Shown: piece by piece, positions 27,296 to 36,284 of the stretch | Layout of the letters: each line of letters starts with the position of its first letter | Numbering within the stretch: the stretch's first letter is position 1 | Assembly: GCA_036261625.1 (NCBI GenBank) | Contig: DATAKL010000057.1 | Coordinates: forward strand, 62,001-126,000 | Length of the DNA: 64,000 nt | Direction: 5' to 3' | Origin: JAAXKN01 sp036261625 | GTDB lineage: Bacteria > Bacteroidota > Ignavibacteria > Ignavibacteriales > SURF-24 | The notes under the pieces: model-generated | What the model saw: the letters and a program-made list of their open reading frames with translations, nothing else | The model's database searches: none | Told to the model about the DNA's origin: nothing | Translations under genes and position numbers: made by a program

Positions 27296-27622
27296 ATGAA
27301 AATACATAAAAACGATACTGTAATGGTGGTTTCAGGCAATTCAAAAGGTAAAACCGGAAAAGTCCTGAAAGTATTTCCTAAACTGAATAGAGTTATTATT
27401 GAGGGTGTAAATCTCAGGAAAAGACACACTAAACCAAGTCAGAGAAATCCTCAGGGAGGCATTGTTGAGAAGGAAGCTCCAATCAATGCTTCAAACGTTA
27501 TGATTATGGATCCGAAGGCAAATAAACCGGCTAGAGTAGGCAAGCAGATTATTATCGATGAAAAAACTGGAAAACAGAAAAGAATAAGAGTTAGCAGACA
27601 CAGTGGTGAAATGCTTTCATAA
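27296..27622 (+). CDS. rplX: Ribosomal protein uL24
   Basis: A 108-residue uL24 with an N-terminal KOW motif (KIHKNDTVMVVSGNSKGKTGKV). It initiates 50S assembly at the 5' end of 23S rRNA. Canonical. Confidence 0.97.
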   Translation: MKIHKNDTVMVVSGNSKGKTGKVLKVFPKLNRVIIEGVNLRKRHTKPSQRNPQGGIVEKEAPINASNVMIMDPKANKPARVGKQIIIDEKTGKQKRIRVSRHSGEMLS

Positions 27623-27652
27623 TACTTTATTTATAGAGGTTTGATTATTACT

Positions 27653-28321
27653 ATGGCTGAAAAGAAATCACAGAAAACTGAAACAACGAAAAAAGAACAA
27701 CCCAGGGCAAAAGCCGGCAAAGAAACTGCCGTTGCAGAGGCTCCCCTAAAGGAAGAAAAAGTAACACCCAGGTTGGCTGAAAAATATAAAAAAGAGATTA
27801 CTCCTGATATGCTCAAGAGATTCTCTTATAAGAGCATCATGCAGGTTCCGAAGCTCGAGAAGATTGTAATCAATATGGGTGTCGGTTCTGCAGTTCAGGA
27901 CCCCAAGAATCTCGATGAAGCTACTAGGGATCTTGAAACTATTACTGGCCAGAAGGTGAGTGTTAGGAAAGCAAAGAAATCAATCTCGAACTTCAAACTT
28001 CGCGAAGGCATGAAGATCGGCGTTATGGTTACTTTAAGACGCGAGAGAATGTACGAGTTCCTGGACCGTCTTATTTCAATTGCTTTGCCCCGTGTTAGAG
28101 ACTTCAGAGGTATTCCCGACAAATCATTCGATGGTCGGGGAAACTACACTCTCGGTATTAAGGAACAGATCATATTCCCTGAAATTAATACCGATAAGGT
28201 AACAAAGATACTTGGTATGGATATTACGTTTGTAACAACCGCCAAAACAGACAACGAAGCTTATGAACTTTTAACTGCTTTTGGTGTTCCATTTAGAAAA
28301 AAAGAAATTAAACAATCGTAA
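27653..28321 (+). CDS. rplE: Ribosomal protein uL5 with N-terminal charged extension
   Basis: The uL5 core (from about PRLAEKYKKEI, residue 41) is canonical, contacting 5S rRNA and the P-site tRNA. The first about 40 residues are a Lys/Glu/Ala-rich low-complexity extension that typical about 180-residue uL5 lacks. I use ATG 27653 (222 residues); a TTG at 27641 abuts the GAGG and would add only four residues. Since the next in-frame Met is deep in the core region, the extension cannot be removed by moving the start to another ATG. Confidence 0.93.
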   Translation: MAEKKSQKTETTKKEQPRAKAGKETAVAEAPLKEEKVTPRLAEKYKKEITPDMLKRFSYKSIMQVPKLEKIVINMGVGSAVQDPKNLDEATRDLETITGQKVSVRKAKKSISNFKLREGMKIGVMVTLRRERMYEFLDRLISIALPRVRDFRGIPDKSFDGRGNYTLGIKEQIIFPEINTDKVTKILGMDITFVTTAKTDNEAYELLTAFGVPFRKKEIKQS

Positions 28322-28335
28322 AAAGGAATTTTTAG

Positions 28336-28605
28336 ATGGCTAGAAAATCGTTGCTGGCTCGTGAAGCTAAAAGAAAAAAGATAGTTGAGAAGTACAAGAA
28401 AATCAGACAGGAATTGAAAGAAAGCGGTAATTATGATGCTTTACAGGAGCTTCCCAAAAACGCAAACCCTATCAGGCTTCACAACAGGTGTTTGATGACC
28501 GGAAGAGCAAGAAGTGTTTACAGAAAGTTCGGAGTTTCCCGTTTGGTCTTTAGAGAAATGGCTCTTCGCGGCGAAATTCCTGGAATTAAAAAGTCAAGTT
28601 GGTAA
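28336..28605 (+). CDS. rpsN: Ribosomal protein uS14, zinc-free form
   Basis: An 89-residue long-form uS14 lacking the CxxC pairs of the short zinc-binding type; it keeps NRCLMTGRARSVYRKFGVSR. 30S head protein. Canonical for the C-minus class. Confidence 0.97.
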   Translation: MARKSLLAREAKRKKIVEKYKKIRQELKESGNYDALQELPKNANPIRLHNRCLMTGRARSVYRKFGVSRLVFREMALRGEIPGIKKSSW

Positions 28606-28623
28606 TATTTAGGAGAATATTAA

Positions 28624-29019
28624 ATGCCAGTTACGGATCCTATTGCAGATTTTTTAACAAGAATTCGGAATGCTGTTAAAGCAAAAAAGAAATATGTTGA
28701 AATTCCTTCCTCGGCTATGAAGAAGAATTTAGCAGAGATTCTCAAACAGACAAGCTTTATAACTGCATACGATGTAATTGAAGATAACAAGCAGAACGTT
28801 CTGAAAATTCAGCTTAAATATGTTCAGGGCGCGCCTTCAATAAGCGGATTAAAGAGAATAAGCACTCCCGGCTTAAGGATTTATGCCGGAAAGGATAATC
28901 TGCCGAAAGTATTAAATGGACTTGGAATTGCTGTCATATCTACCTCAAAAGGATTAATGACGGAAAAACAGGCTAAAAAGGAAGCAGTTGGCGGGGAAGT
29001 ACTCTGCCATATTTGGTAA
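28624..29019 (+). CDS. rpsH: Ribosomal protein uS8
   Basis: A 131-residue uS8 (MPVTDPIADFLTRIRNAVKAKK) with the conserved C-terminal STSKGLMTEKQAKKEAVGGE. It binds the central domain of 16S rRNA and is the spc-operon repressor in E. coli; no target site was identified here. Confidence 0.97.
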   Translation: MPVTDPIADFLTRIRNAVKAKKKYVEIPSSAMKKNLAEILKQTSFITAYDVIEDNKQNVLKIQLKYVQGAPSISGLKRISTPGLRIYAGKDNLPKVLNGLGIAVISTSKGLMTEKQAKKEAVGGEVLCHIW

Positions 29020-29040
29020 TTTATTGTATGGAGTTTGACA

Positions 29041-29577
29041 GTGTCACGTATAGGTAAAAAGCCCGTATCATTAAACGGAGTGACTGTTTCATTAACAGGA
29101 AATACTCTTAAAGTAAAAGGCCAGAAAGGTGAATTAGTAAAGACTTTCCATCCGAGCATGAAAATAGATGCCTCGAAGGAAGAAGTTTCAGTCACCAGAC
29201 CTGATGACAGTAAGGAAAACAGAGCTTTACACGGATTAACTAGATCTCTGATACAGAATATGGTTACCGGAGTTCAGGAAGGATATACTAAGACTTTAGA
29301 TATAGTTGGCGTCGGCTACAGAGCGGAATTAAAGGGAAGTAACCTTCTCTTAAACCTGGGATATTCCCATCCGATCTATTTTATGCCGCCGGCAGAAATT
29401 ACTCTTGAGGTAACATCACCGACACAGATAAAGATCAACGGAATAGATAAAGAATTAGTAGGTCTGGTCGCAGCTAAAATTAGGTCCTTCAAAAAACCAG
29501 AACCTTACAAAGGTAAGGGAATTAAGTACTCTGATGAAGTAATTGTAAGAAAAGCAGGCAAGACAGCCGGTAAGTAG
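29041..29577 (+). CDS. rplF: Ribosomal protein uL6
   Basis: A 178-residue uL6 near the sarcin-ricin loop. I place the start at GTG 29041, giving MSRIGKKPVSLNGV, because the SD (ATGGAG, 29028-29033) is 7 bp away; an in-frame TTG at 29035 is too close to it. The C-terminal KPEPYKGKGIKYSDEV signature is intact. Confidence 0.96.
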   Translation: MSRIGKKPVSLNGVTVSLTGNTLKVKGQKGELVKTFHPSMKIDASKEEVSVTRPDDSKENRALHGLTRSLIQNMVTGVQEGYTKTLDIVGVGYRAELKGSNLLLNLGYSHPIYFMPPAEITLEVTSPTQIKINGIDKELVGLVAAKIRSFKKPEPYKGKGIKYSDEVIVRKAGKTAGK

Positions 29578-29595
29578 AATTGGAGATTCTGAAAA

Positions 29596-29961
29596 ATGAG
29601 TTCAAAAGAAAAAAATTCAAGATATCGTTCTAAAATTAAAATTAGAAAACATATTTCTGGTACTGCAGATCGCCCCAGAATGACTGTAACACGCAGCCTT
29701 ACGCAGATCTATGTGCAGCTGATTGATGATGTAACAGGAAAGACCCTTGTTTCGGCATCAAGCCTGTCAAAGGATGCAGCCGAAGAGCTCAAGAGCACAA
29801 AGGGCAAAGTTGAAGTCAGCAAGGTTGTAGGCAAACTGGCTGCAAAGAAGGCGCTTGAGAATAATATAACATCAGTTGTATTTGACCGCAACGGCTACCG
29901 TTACCACGGAAGAATTAAAGCCGTAGCTGAAGGTGCAAGAGAAGCCGGCTTAAAGTTTTAA
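29596..29961 (+). CDS. rplR: Ribosomal protein uL18
   Basis: A 121-residue 5S-rRNA-binding protein (RSKIKIRKHISGTADRPRM). It ends with YRYHGRIKAVAEGAREAGLKF. Its stop is only 7 bp before a tRNA-Gln gene that interrupts the usual rplR-rpsE junction. Confidence 0.97.
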   Translation: MSSKEKNSRYRSKIKIRKHISGTADRPRMTVTRSLTQIYVQLIDDVTGKTLVSASSLSKDAAEELKSTKGKVEVSKVVGKLAAKKALENNITSVVFDRNGYRYHGRIKAVAEGAREAGLKF

Positions 29962-29968
29962 TGAAAGT

Positions 29969-30042
29969 TGCCGGGTCGTCTAATGGCAGGACAACGCCCT
30001 TTGGAGGCGTCTGTAGAGGTTCGAATCCTCTCCCGGCAGCCA
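29969..30042 (+). tRNA. tRNA-Gln (TTG anticodon) inside the spc cluster
   Basis: The acceptor stem TGCCGGG/CCCGGCA is perfect. The anticodon stem ACGCC/GGCGT encloses CTTTGGA, anticodon TTG, and the T-loop is TTCGAATC. CCA is encoded at 30040-30042. It is on the sense strand 7 bp after rplR and 43 bp before rpsE, so it must be cut out of the ribosomal-protein mRNA or have its own promoter. Confidence 0.95.
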
Positions 30043-30085
30043 GGAAACCAGAAATTAATTGAGCAATGAGTAAACGGAGAATAAA

Positions 30086-30592
30086 TTGAAGAACTTAAAA
30101 GTAAGTGAAATTGAAGGTCTCAAAGAAAAGGTTGTTTATATAAACCGCGTCGCCAAAGTTGTCAAAGGCGGCCGTAGGTTCAGCTTTAATGCTATTGTTG
30201 TTGTAGGTGACGGACAGGGACATGTAGGAGTCGGCCTGGGTAAAGCAAACGAAGTTACAGACGCTATTTCCAAGGGAATTGACGACGCAAAGAAAAACGT
30301 CTATAGGGTGTCTATTGTAAAGGGCACTGTTCCTCATGAAATCCTCGGCAAATATGGGGCCGGAAAAGTTTTATTAAAGCCAGCTTCTCCGGGAACAGGC
30401 CTCATTGCTGGCGGCGGTGTCCGTGCGGTCCTGGAATCAGCCGGCGTACAGGATATACTTACTAAATCTCTGGGCTCCAGTAATCCTCATAACCTGGTAA
30501 AAGCTACACTTAACGGTCTGCTTGAGCTTACAGATGCCAGAACAATGGCTTCCAAGAGAGGAATAACTACACAAGAATTATTTAAATCCTAA
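30086..30592 (+). CDS. rpsE: Ribosomal protein uS5
   Basis: A 168-residue uS5 at the mRNA entry and decoding site. The start is TTG 30086 with SD ACGGAGA 6 bp upstream; a nearby upstream ATG is out of frame and quickly stops. Core motifs KVVKGGRRFSFNA and GHVGVGLGKANEV are present. Confidence 0.96.
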   Translation: MKNLKVSEIEGLKEKVVYINRVAKVVKGGRRFSFNAIVVVGDGQGHVGVGLGKANEVTDAISKGIDDAKKNVYRVSIVKGTVPHEILGKYGAGKVLLKPASPGTGLIAGGGVRAVLESAGVQDILTKSLGSSNPHNLVKATLNGLLELTDARTMASKRGITTQELFKS

Positions 30593-30609
30593 GAGAGACG
30601 AGATTTGCA

Positions 30610-30804
30610 ATGCCTAAAAAGTTAAAAATTACCCAAACAAAAAGTGTGATCGACAGAAATAAAAAGCAGAAACTGACAATTGAAGCCCTCGGATTAGGCA
30701 GGCCTAACTATACGGTTGTACATAACGATACACCCCAGATCAGAGGCATGTTAAACAAGGTTTCTCATTTAATAAGCATTGAAGAAGTCGAAGTAAAAGA
30801 TTAA
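30610..30804 (+). CDS. rpmD: Ribosomal protein uL30
   Basis: A 64-residue uL30 (MPKKLKITQTKSVIDRNKKQKLT, GLGRPNYTVVHNDTPQIRGM). Small 50S protein; canonical length. Confidence 0.97.
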   Translation: MPKKLKITQTKSVIDRNKKQKLTIEALGLGRPNYTVVHNDTPQIRGMLNKVSHLISIEEVEVKD

Positions 30805-30813
30805 GGAACATAA

Positions 30814-31275
30814 ATGGATACTTTAAGTAATCTCACGTACGCAAAAGGTTCAAAAAAGAATAGCAAAAGAGTTGGACGCGGCGAAGGCAGCGGTCACGGC
30901 GGTACAGCTACAAGAGGTATGAACGGTCAGTTATCACGTTCAGGCGCAAAGAAAAGAGCCTGGTTCGAAGGCGGCCAGATGCCCTTGCAGAGAAGAATTC
31001 CAAAACGCGGCTTTACAAATATCTTTAAAATTGAATATATTGCCGTTAATGTAAACAGACTTCAGAAACTTGTAGATGACAAGAAGGTTACAGACGGAGT
31101 CGTCAATTCGGTTGTTCTCTATAAATCAGGTTTAATCTCAAATGCAAATGCTCCTTTCAAGATCCTGGGAGACGGCGAATTAACAGCTAAATTAAACATT
31201 GAGACTTATGCCTGCAGTCAGTCAGCTAAAGAAAAAATTGAAGCTGCCGGCGGAACAATTAAAATTATAAAATAA
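30814..31275 (+). CDS. rplO: Ribosomal protein uL15
   Basis: A 153-residue uL15 with the Gly/Arg-rich N-terminal extension (KRVGRGEGSGHGGTATRGMNG) that threads into 23S rRNA. Its TAA overlaps the ATG of secY by one base, indicating translational coupling. Confidence 0.97.
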   Translation: MDTLSNLTYAKGSKKNSKRVGRGEGSGHGGTATRGMNGQLSRSGAKKRAWFEGGQMPLQRRIPKRGFTNIFKIEYIAVNVNRLQKLVDDKKVTDGVVNSVVLYKSGLISNANAPFKILGDGELTAKLNIETYACSQSAKEKIEAAGGTIKIIK

Positions 31276-32609
31276 TGGCTAAACTACAAGAAACCTTCAG
31301 AAATATCTTTAAGATTCACGAGCTTAGGCAAAGGCTTTTATATACCTTTGCCTTACTTGTTATCGTGCGTATTGGCGCACACGTAACCTTGCCCGGTATT
31401 GACGCAAAAGTTCTGGCAAGTGCCATGTCAAACAGAACTTCTGACAACCTTTTCGGGTTATATGATCTGTTCGTGGGAGGTGCATTCCATAATGCGGCAA
31501 TCTTTGCTCTTGGAATTATGCCCTACATCTCTTCGTCTATTATTATTCAGCTCCTTGGCGCTGTGGTGCCTTATTTCCAGAAACTGCAGCAGGAAGGTGA
31601 AGACGGAAGGAAGAAAATCACACAGCTCACCCGTTACGGAACAGTTATTATTTCTGCCCTGCAGGCCTGGGGTGTTACAATCCACCTTATGAGCCTGAAT
31701 AATAACGGCATGCCTATTGTTCCTGATGCTGTTAGAGGAATCGGTTTTACAATTTCCACTATATTCTTCCTTACGGCTGGTACAATGTTCATGATGTGGA
31801 TGGGCGAGCAGATTACAGATAAGGGGATCGGCAACGGTATTTCTCTTATCATCTTTATCGGCATTATAGACCGTTTCCCCTATGCACTGCTGGATGAATA
31901 CAGGCTTCTTGATTCGGGACAGAGAAATTTAATTATTGAGCTGATTATACTTGCCTTTATGGTCTTCGTTATTGCAGGTGTCGTTATGGTGACACAGGGA
32001 ACAAGAAGAATTCCGGTTCAGTATGCAAAAAGAGTGGTTGGAAGAAAGGTCTATGGCGGTGTTACACAGTATATTCCTCTTAAGGTCAACACAGCCGGTG
32101 TAATGCCTATTATTTTTGCACAGTCAATCATGTTTATTCCTAACACTGTACTTTCTTTTTTCCCGAACAACGAATTTATGCAGAGCGTGGCAGGATATTT
32201 CCAGTACCGCTCGGCTACTTATTCGGTGATTTATGCTCTGATGATTATATTCTTTACCTACTTCTATACAGCTATTGCCTTTAATCCGAAGGATGTGGCA
32301 GATACGATGAAGAAGCAGGGAGGATTTATCCCTGGAATCAGGCCCGGGAAACAGACATCAGACTTTATTGACAATATACTTACAAAAATTACACTGCCCG
32401 GCAGCTTCTTTCTGGCAATAGTTGCCATATTGCCTGCCTTTATTTCAGGCTTTGGAGTTTCGGGTCAGTTTTCATCCTTCTTTGGAGGAACAAGTCTTCT
32501 GATTATAGTTGGCGTTGCTCTGGATACGCTTCAGCAGGTTGAAAGCCATCTTCTGATGAGACATTACGACGGTTTCATGAAGAGCGGCAAGGTAAAAGGA
32601 AGAAGATAA
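31275..32609 (+). CDS. secY: Preprotein translocase channel SecY
   Basis: A 444-residue ten-helix inner-membrane channel that exports proteins and inserts membrane proteins with SecE and SecA. Landmarks are HVTLPGID after the first helix, the plug region, KVYGGVTQYIPLKVNTAGVMPIIFAQ (cytoplasmic loop to TM7) and IPGIRPGKQTSDF. Full length. Start ATG in the TAATG overlap with rplO. Confidence 0.97.
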   Translation: MAKLQETFRNIFKIHELRQRLLYTFALLVIVRIGAHVTLPGIDAKVLASAMSNRTSDNLFGLYDLFVGGAFHNAAIFALGIMPYISSSIIIQLLGAVVPYFQKLQQEGEDGRKKITQLTRYGTVIISALQAWGVTIHLMSLNNNGMPIVPDAVRGIGFTISTIFFLTAGTMFMMWMGEQITDKGIGNGISLIIFIGIIDRFPYALLDEYRLLDSGQRNLIIELIILAFMVFVIAGVVMVTQGTRRIPVQYAKRVVGRKVYGGVTQYIPLKVNTAGVMPIIFAQSIMFIPNTVLSFFPNNEFMQSVAGYFQYRSATYSVIYALMIIFFTYFYTAIAFNPKDVADTMKKQGGFIPGIRPGKQTSDFIDNILTKITLPGSFFLAIVAILPAFISGFGVSGQFSSFFGGTSLLIIVGVALDTLQQVESHLLMRHYDGFMKSGKVKGRR

Positions 32610-32620
32610 GAGATTTTTAC

Positions 32621-33382
32621 GTGATTTATATAAAAACTAAGAAGGAAATTGATTATATTCGTGAAAGCTGCAAAATTGTTGCTGAGACATTGCAGCTTCT
32701 GAAAAAGTATGTTAAACCGGGCATCACAACTCTTGAGCTCGACAGGATAGCCGATGATTACATACAGAGCCAGGGCGGGAAATCGGCCTTTAAGGGTTAC
32801 TCGCAGGCAGGCTCAGTCAAATATCCGGGAAGCATCTGCACCTCGGTAGACGATGAAGTTGTTCACGGTATTCCGGGCGGCAGAGTACTTCAGGAAGGTG
32901 AGATAATCTCTCTGGACTGCGGTGTTGTAAAGAACAGATATTTCGGTGATGCAGCACTTTCGGTGGCGGTTGGGGAGATTTCTGCTGAAAAGCAGAGACT
33001 AATGGATGTAACAGAAAAATCCTTGTATGAAGGAATTGAACAGGCCGTAGAAGGCAACAGAATTCATGATATTTCTTATGCCGTACAGAAATATGTTGAA
33101 GAAAACGGGTACTCTGTAGTAAGAGACCTGTGCGGACACGGGGTTGGAAAATATCTGCATGAAGATCCTTCAATTCCTAATTTTGGAAAAAAAGGAACAG
33201 GCGCCCTGCTGAAGAACGGAATGACAATTGCAATTGAACCAATGGTAAATTCCGGTAAGTACAGCGTTCGGATGGCACATGACGGATGGACAATACTGAC
33301 ACTTGATGCATCCCCGTCAGCTCATTTTGAGCATACGGTGGCTATTGACGGCGGTAAACCAGAAATTCTTACAGTTTCTTGA
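32621..33382 (+). CDS. map: Methionine aminopeptidase, type I
   Basis: A 253-residue enzyme removing the initiator Met from nascent chains. Metal ligands are visible in SLDCGVV, FGDAALSV, GHGVGKYLHEDP, AIEPMV and FEHTVAI. The start is GTG 32621; the upstream SD is weak (AGAGA). The secY-map-infA-rpmJ order is standard. Confidence 0.96.
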   Translation: MIYIKTKKEIDYIRESCKIVAETLQLLKKYVKPGITTLELDRIADDYIQSQGGKSAFKGYSQAGSVKYPGSICTSVDDEVVHGIPGGRVLQEGEIISLDCGVVKNRYFGDAALSVAVGEISAEKQRLMDVTEKSLYEGIEQAVEGNRIHDISYAVQKYVEENGYSVVRDLCGHGVGKYLHEDPSIPNFGKKGTGALLKNGMTIAIEPMVNSGKYSVRMAHDGWTILTLDASPSAHFEHTVAIDGGKPEILTVS

Positions 33383-33389
33383 AAATAAT

Positions 33390-33608
33390 ATGTCAAAACA
33401 GGGTCCTATAAAAGTAGACGGAATAGTAACTGAAACATTGCCAAATGCCCATTTCAGAGTAAAACTCGACAACGGGCACGAAATACTGGCGCATATTTCA
33501 GGCAAAATGAGAATGCATTTTATTAAAATTCTTGTTGGGGATAAAGTTGCTATAGAATTATCCCCGTACGATCTGAATAAAGGAAGAATAACTTACAGAT
33601 ATAAATAG
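33390..33608 (+). CDS. infA: Translation initiation factor IF-1
   Basis: A 72-residue OB-fold protein (MSKQGPIKVDGIVTETLPNA). The ATG at 33390 is the family start, 7 bp after the map stop; the frame is open further upstream only within map. It occupies the A site during initiation. Confidence 0.97.
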   Translation: MSKQGPIKVDGIVTETLPNAHFRVKLDNGHEILAHISGKMRMHFIKILVGDKVAIELSPYDLNKGRITYRYK

Positions 33609-33618
33609 CGGAGCTATA

Positions 33619-33732
33619 ATGAAGGTTAGGGCATCAGTTAAAAAAATATGTGAAAATTGTAAAATCATAAAACGTAAAGGCACCGTTAGGGTCATTTGCA
33701 AAAACCCTAAACACAAACAGCGCCAAGGTTAA
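33619..33732 (+). CDS. rpmJ: Ribosomal protein bL36, zinc form
   Basis: A 37-residue gene reading MKVRASVKKICENCKIIKRK and ending KHKQRQG. It has the C+ zinc ligand set (C11, C14, C27, H32). It lies 10 bp after infA and 23 bp before rpsM, the normal location. Confidence 0.97.
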   Translation: MKVRASVKKICENCKIIKRKGTVRVICKNPKHKQRQG

Positions 33733-33755
33733 AAAGAAAATTAGGAGGCTAGAGT

Positions 33756-34139
33756 TTGGCTCGTATTGCAGGTATCGATTTACCAAAGAATAAAAAAGCC
33801 TACATCGGTTTGACTTATATTTTCGGTGTAGGCCAGCATACTGCTTTGACCATACTGGAGAAAGCAAAAATTAATGCTGATAAAAAGATCGGTGATCTAA
33901 CAGAAGAGGAAATTGCTGAGATCAGATCAATAATGATCAACGACTATAAGGTCGAGGGTGCATTGAAAGGTGAAATTCAGCAGAACATCAAACGTTTGAT
34001 GGACATTGGATCTTACCGTGGTTTAAGACACCGCAGAGGTCTTCCTGTTAGAGGTCAGCGGACGCGCACGAATTCAAGAACCAGGAAAGGAAAGCGCAGA
34101 ACGGTAGCAGGAAAGAAGAAAACCCCAGCTAAGAAATAA
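33756..34139 (+). CDS. rpsM: Ribosomal protein uS13
   Basis: A 127-residue 30S head protein contacting P-site tRNA. The start is TTG 33756, 7 bp after the SD TAGGAGG, giving MARIAGIDLPKNKK. It shows the HRRGLPVRGQRTRTNSRTRKG signature. The C-terminal tail is Lys-rich. Confidence 0.96.
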   Translation: MARIAGIDLPKNKKAYIGLTYIFGVGQHTALTILEKAKINADKKIGDLTEEEIAEIRSIMINDYKVEGALKGEIQQNIKRLMDIGSYRGLRHRRGLPVRGQRTRTNSRTRKGKRRTVAGKKKTPAKK

Positions 34140-34165
34140 TGTTTGATAAAAAGGAGAAATAAGAC

Positions 34166-34552
34166 TTGGCTAAAGTAGTTAAAAAGACTAAAAAAAGAGT
34201 TCATGTAGATGCGGTAGGTGTTGCCCACATTAAAGCTACATTTAATAATGTGATTGTTACCTTGACTGATATCTATGGCAATACTATTTCATGGTCTTCA
34301 GCAGGCAAAAACGGCTTTAAGGGATCAAGGAAGAATACTCCCTATGCAGCTCAGGTTTCAGCTGAAGCAGCAGCTAAAGAAGCATATGACTTAGGTTTAA
34401 GGAAGATTGACGTTTATGTGAAGGGTCCTGGTGCCGGCAGAGAAGCTGCTATTCGTGCCTTAAATACAGCGGGTATTGAAATTATTTCGATAAAAGACAT
34501 TACCCCGATACCTCATAACGGGTGTCGTCCACCTAAGAAAAGAAGAGTTTAA
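34166..34552 (+). CDS. rpsK: Ribosomal protein uS11
   Basis: A 128-residue platform protein. The start is TTG 34166 after AAGGAGAAA, giving MAKVVKKTKKRVHVDAVG. It shows the C-terminal ITPIPHNGCRPPKKRRV signature. Canonical. Confidence 0.97.
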   Translation: MAKVVKKTKKRVHVDAVGVAHIKATFNNVIVTLTDIYGNTISWSSAGKNGFKGSRKNTPYAAQVSAEAAAKEAYDLGLRKIDVYVKGPGAGREAAIRALNTAGIEIISIKDITPIPHNGCRPPKKRRV

Positions 34553-34571
34553 TTTATTGGAGAAACTTTAG

Positions 34572-35198
34572 ATGGCAAGATATATTGGAGCCGCTTGTAA
34601 ATTATGCAGAAGAGAAAAACAGAAGCTGTTCTTAAAGGGAGCTAAATGCTTTTCTGAAAAATGTCCCATTGAGAAGAGAAATTATCCTCCGGGACAGCAT
34701 GGTTTGTCAAGAAGAGCTAAATTTTCAGAATACGGCGTTCAGCTCAGAGAAAAACAGAAGGTAAAGAGAATTTACGGACTTCTGGAGACTCAGTTCAGCA
34801 ACTATTTTGAAAGTGCAAACAAACAGAAAGGTATCACAGGCGAAAACCTCGTGAAGATACTTGAAAGAAGATTCGATAACGTGGTCTACAGACTTGGCTT
34901 TGCTCCTTCAAGAAAGGCTGCACGTCAGCTTATCAGGCACAGACATTTTCTGATTAACGATCAAATCGTGGATATTCCTTCATTTTTGATTTCTCCGGGG
35001 GATGTCGTTAAATTGCGTGAAAAGAGCAAAAAGCTCGACGTTATTCACGATTCACTCAAGAGGACAAAGGACAACGTTTATTCCTGGCTGTCTGTGGATA
35101 AAGCTGCCCTTACAGGCACTTTCCTGCAGGTTCCGGAGAGAGCTGAAGTTCCGTTGAATGCAAACGAACAGCTGATCGTTGAATTGTACTCTAAGTAA
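34572..35198 (+). CDS. rpsD: Ribosomal protein uS4
   Basis: A 208-residue primary 16S-binding protein and 30S assembly initiator. The N-terminal CKLCRREKQKLFLKG and KCFSEKCPIEKRNYPPGQHG contain a four-cysteine pattern, suggesting the zinc-binding type, followed by an S4 domain (RLGFAPSRKAARQLIRHRHF). Confidence 0.97.
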   Translation: MARYIGAACKLCRREKQKLFLKGAKCFSEKCPIEKRNYPPGQHGLSRRAKFSEYGVQLREKQKVKRIYGLLETQFSNYFESANKQKGITGENLVKILERRFDNVVYRLGFAPSRKAARQLIRHRHFLINDQIVDIPSFLISPGDVVKLREKSKKLDVIHDSLKRTKDNVYSWLSVDKAALTGTFLQVPERAEVPLNANEQLIVELYSK

Positions 35199-35243
35199 AA
35201 TTAGATAAGTACGTAAAGTATAAATTATAAAAGAGGATTATAA

Positions 35244-36239
35244 ATGAGTTTCCCTTATTTAAAAATGCCCGAATCTGTTGTGCTGGATGAATCTACATAT
35301 ACCAACACTTTTGGAAGATTTACAGTACAGCCTTTAGAAAGAGGTTTTGGCGTAACTCTCGGAAATTCTTTAAGAAGAGTATTGCTCTCCTCACTTACAG
35401 GAGCAGCAATAACGGCAATAAAAATAGATGGTGTGCTGCATGAATTTTCTACCATACCAGGAGTAGTTGAAGACGTTACAGAAATCGTCCTTAACCTCAA
35501 GCAGGTAAGAATGAAAATTCTCAACAAGAAAACCAATAAACTGGAAATTTCCTTCCAGGGGCCATATAATTTTACGGCCGCCGATTTGCAGAAGAATTCC
35601 TCTGACATAGAGATCTTAAACCCCGATCTTCATATAGCTACTCTGAACAAGGAAGCTAAATTCGGGATGGAGATCCGCTTCGGTACAGGAAAGGGCTATG
35701 TGCCTTCCAGTGAGCATTCAATTCCGGATCAGTCTATCGGCCTGATTCCTATTGATTCTATATTTACACCGATTAAAAATGTAAGATACGATGTTGAGAA
35801 TGTCAGAATTGGAGAGAAGAACGATTACGAAAAGCTGACTTTGGAAATCACCACTGATGGTTCCATAACACCGGAAGACGCTTTGACTAATTCCGGTAAA
35901 ATATTAAGAGACCATGTTCAACTTTTCATTAATTTCGATGTTGAGCAGGAAGAAGAAAAAGTTGTAAGTGAACAGGATGCAGAAAGAGAAAGGATCAGAA
36001 AAATTCTCACTACCAGTGTCGACGATCTGGAACTTTCCGTCCGCTCTCATAACTGTCTGAAAGCCGCAAACATTAAGAATCTGGCTGAACTCGTGCGCAG
36101 AGATGAAAACGAAATGCTGAAATTCAGGAACTTCGGACGTAAATCTCTGGCAGAACTTATTGAAATTGTGGATAATTTCGGCCTTGAATTCGGAATGGAT
36201 GTAGATAAATATCTAAATGACAAAAACGATAATAGTTAA
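35244..36239 (+). CDS. rpoA: RNA polymerase alpha subunit
   Basis: A 331-residue alpha subunit. The N-terminal assembly domain has GFGVTLGNSLRRVLLSSLTGAA near residue 34. A flexible linker leads to the C-terminal domain (about 255-320, VRSHNCLKAANIKNLAEL and FRNFGRKSLAELIE) that touches UP elements and activators. Between rpsD and rplQ as usual. Confidence 0.98.
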   Translation: MSFPYLKMPESVVLDESTYTNTFGRFTVQPLERGFGVTLGNSLRRVLLSSLTGAAITAIKIDGVLHEFSTIPGVVEDVTEIVLNLKQVRMKILNKKTNKLEISFQGPYNFTAADLQKNSSDIEILNPDLHIATLNKEAKFGMEIRFGTGKGYVPSSEHSIPDQSIGLIPIDSIFTPIKNVRYDVENVRIGEKNDYEKLTLEITTDGSITPEDALTNSGKILRDHVQLFINFDVEQEEEKVVSEQDAERERIRKILTTSVDDLELSVRSHNCLKAANIKNLAELVRRDENEMLKFRNFGRKSLAELIEIVDNFGLEFGMDVDKYLNDKNDNS

Positions 36240-36284
36240 TTTTGCCGCTTTAGGGGCGGATTTTCAACATTAGAAGGTTTAGTA

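Noticed and set aside
33303..33389. Upstream extension of infA
   Set aside because: The extra codons overlap map and do not resemble IF-1; ATG 33390 gives the family start.
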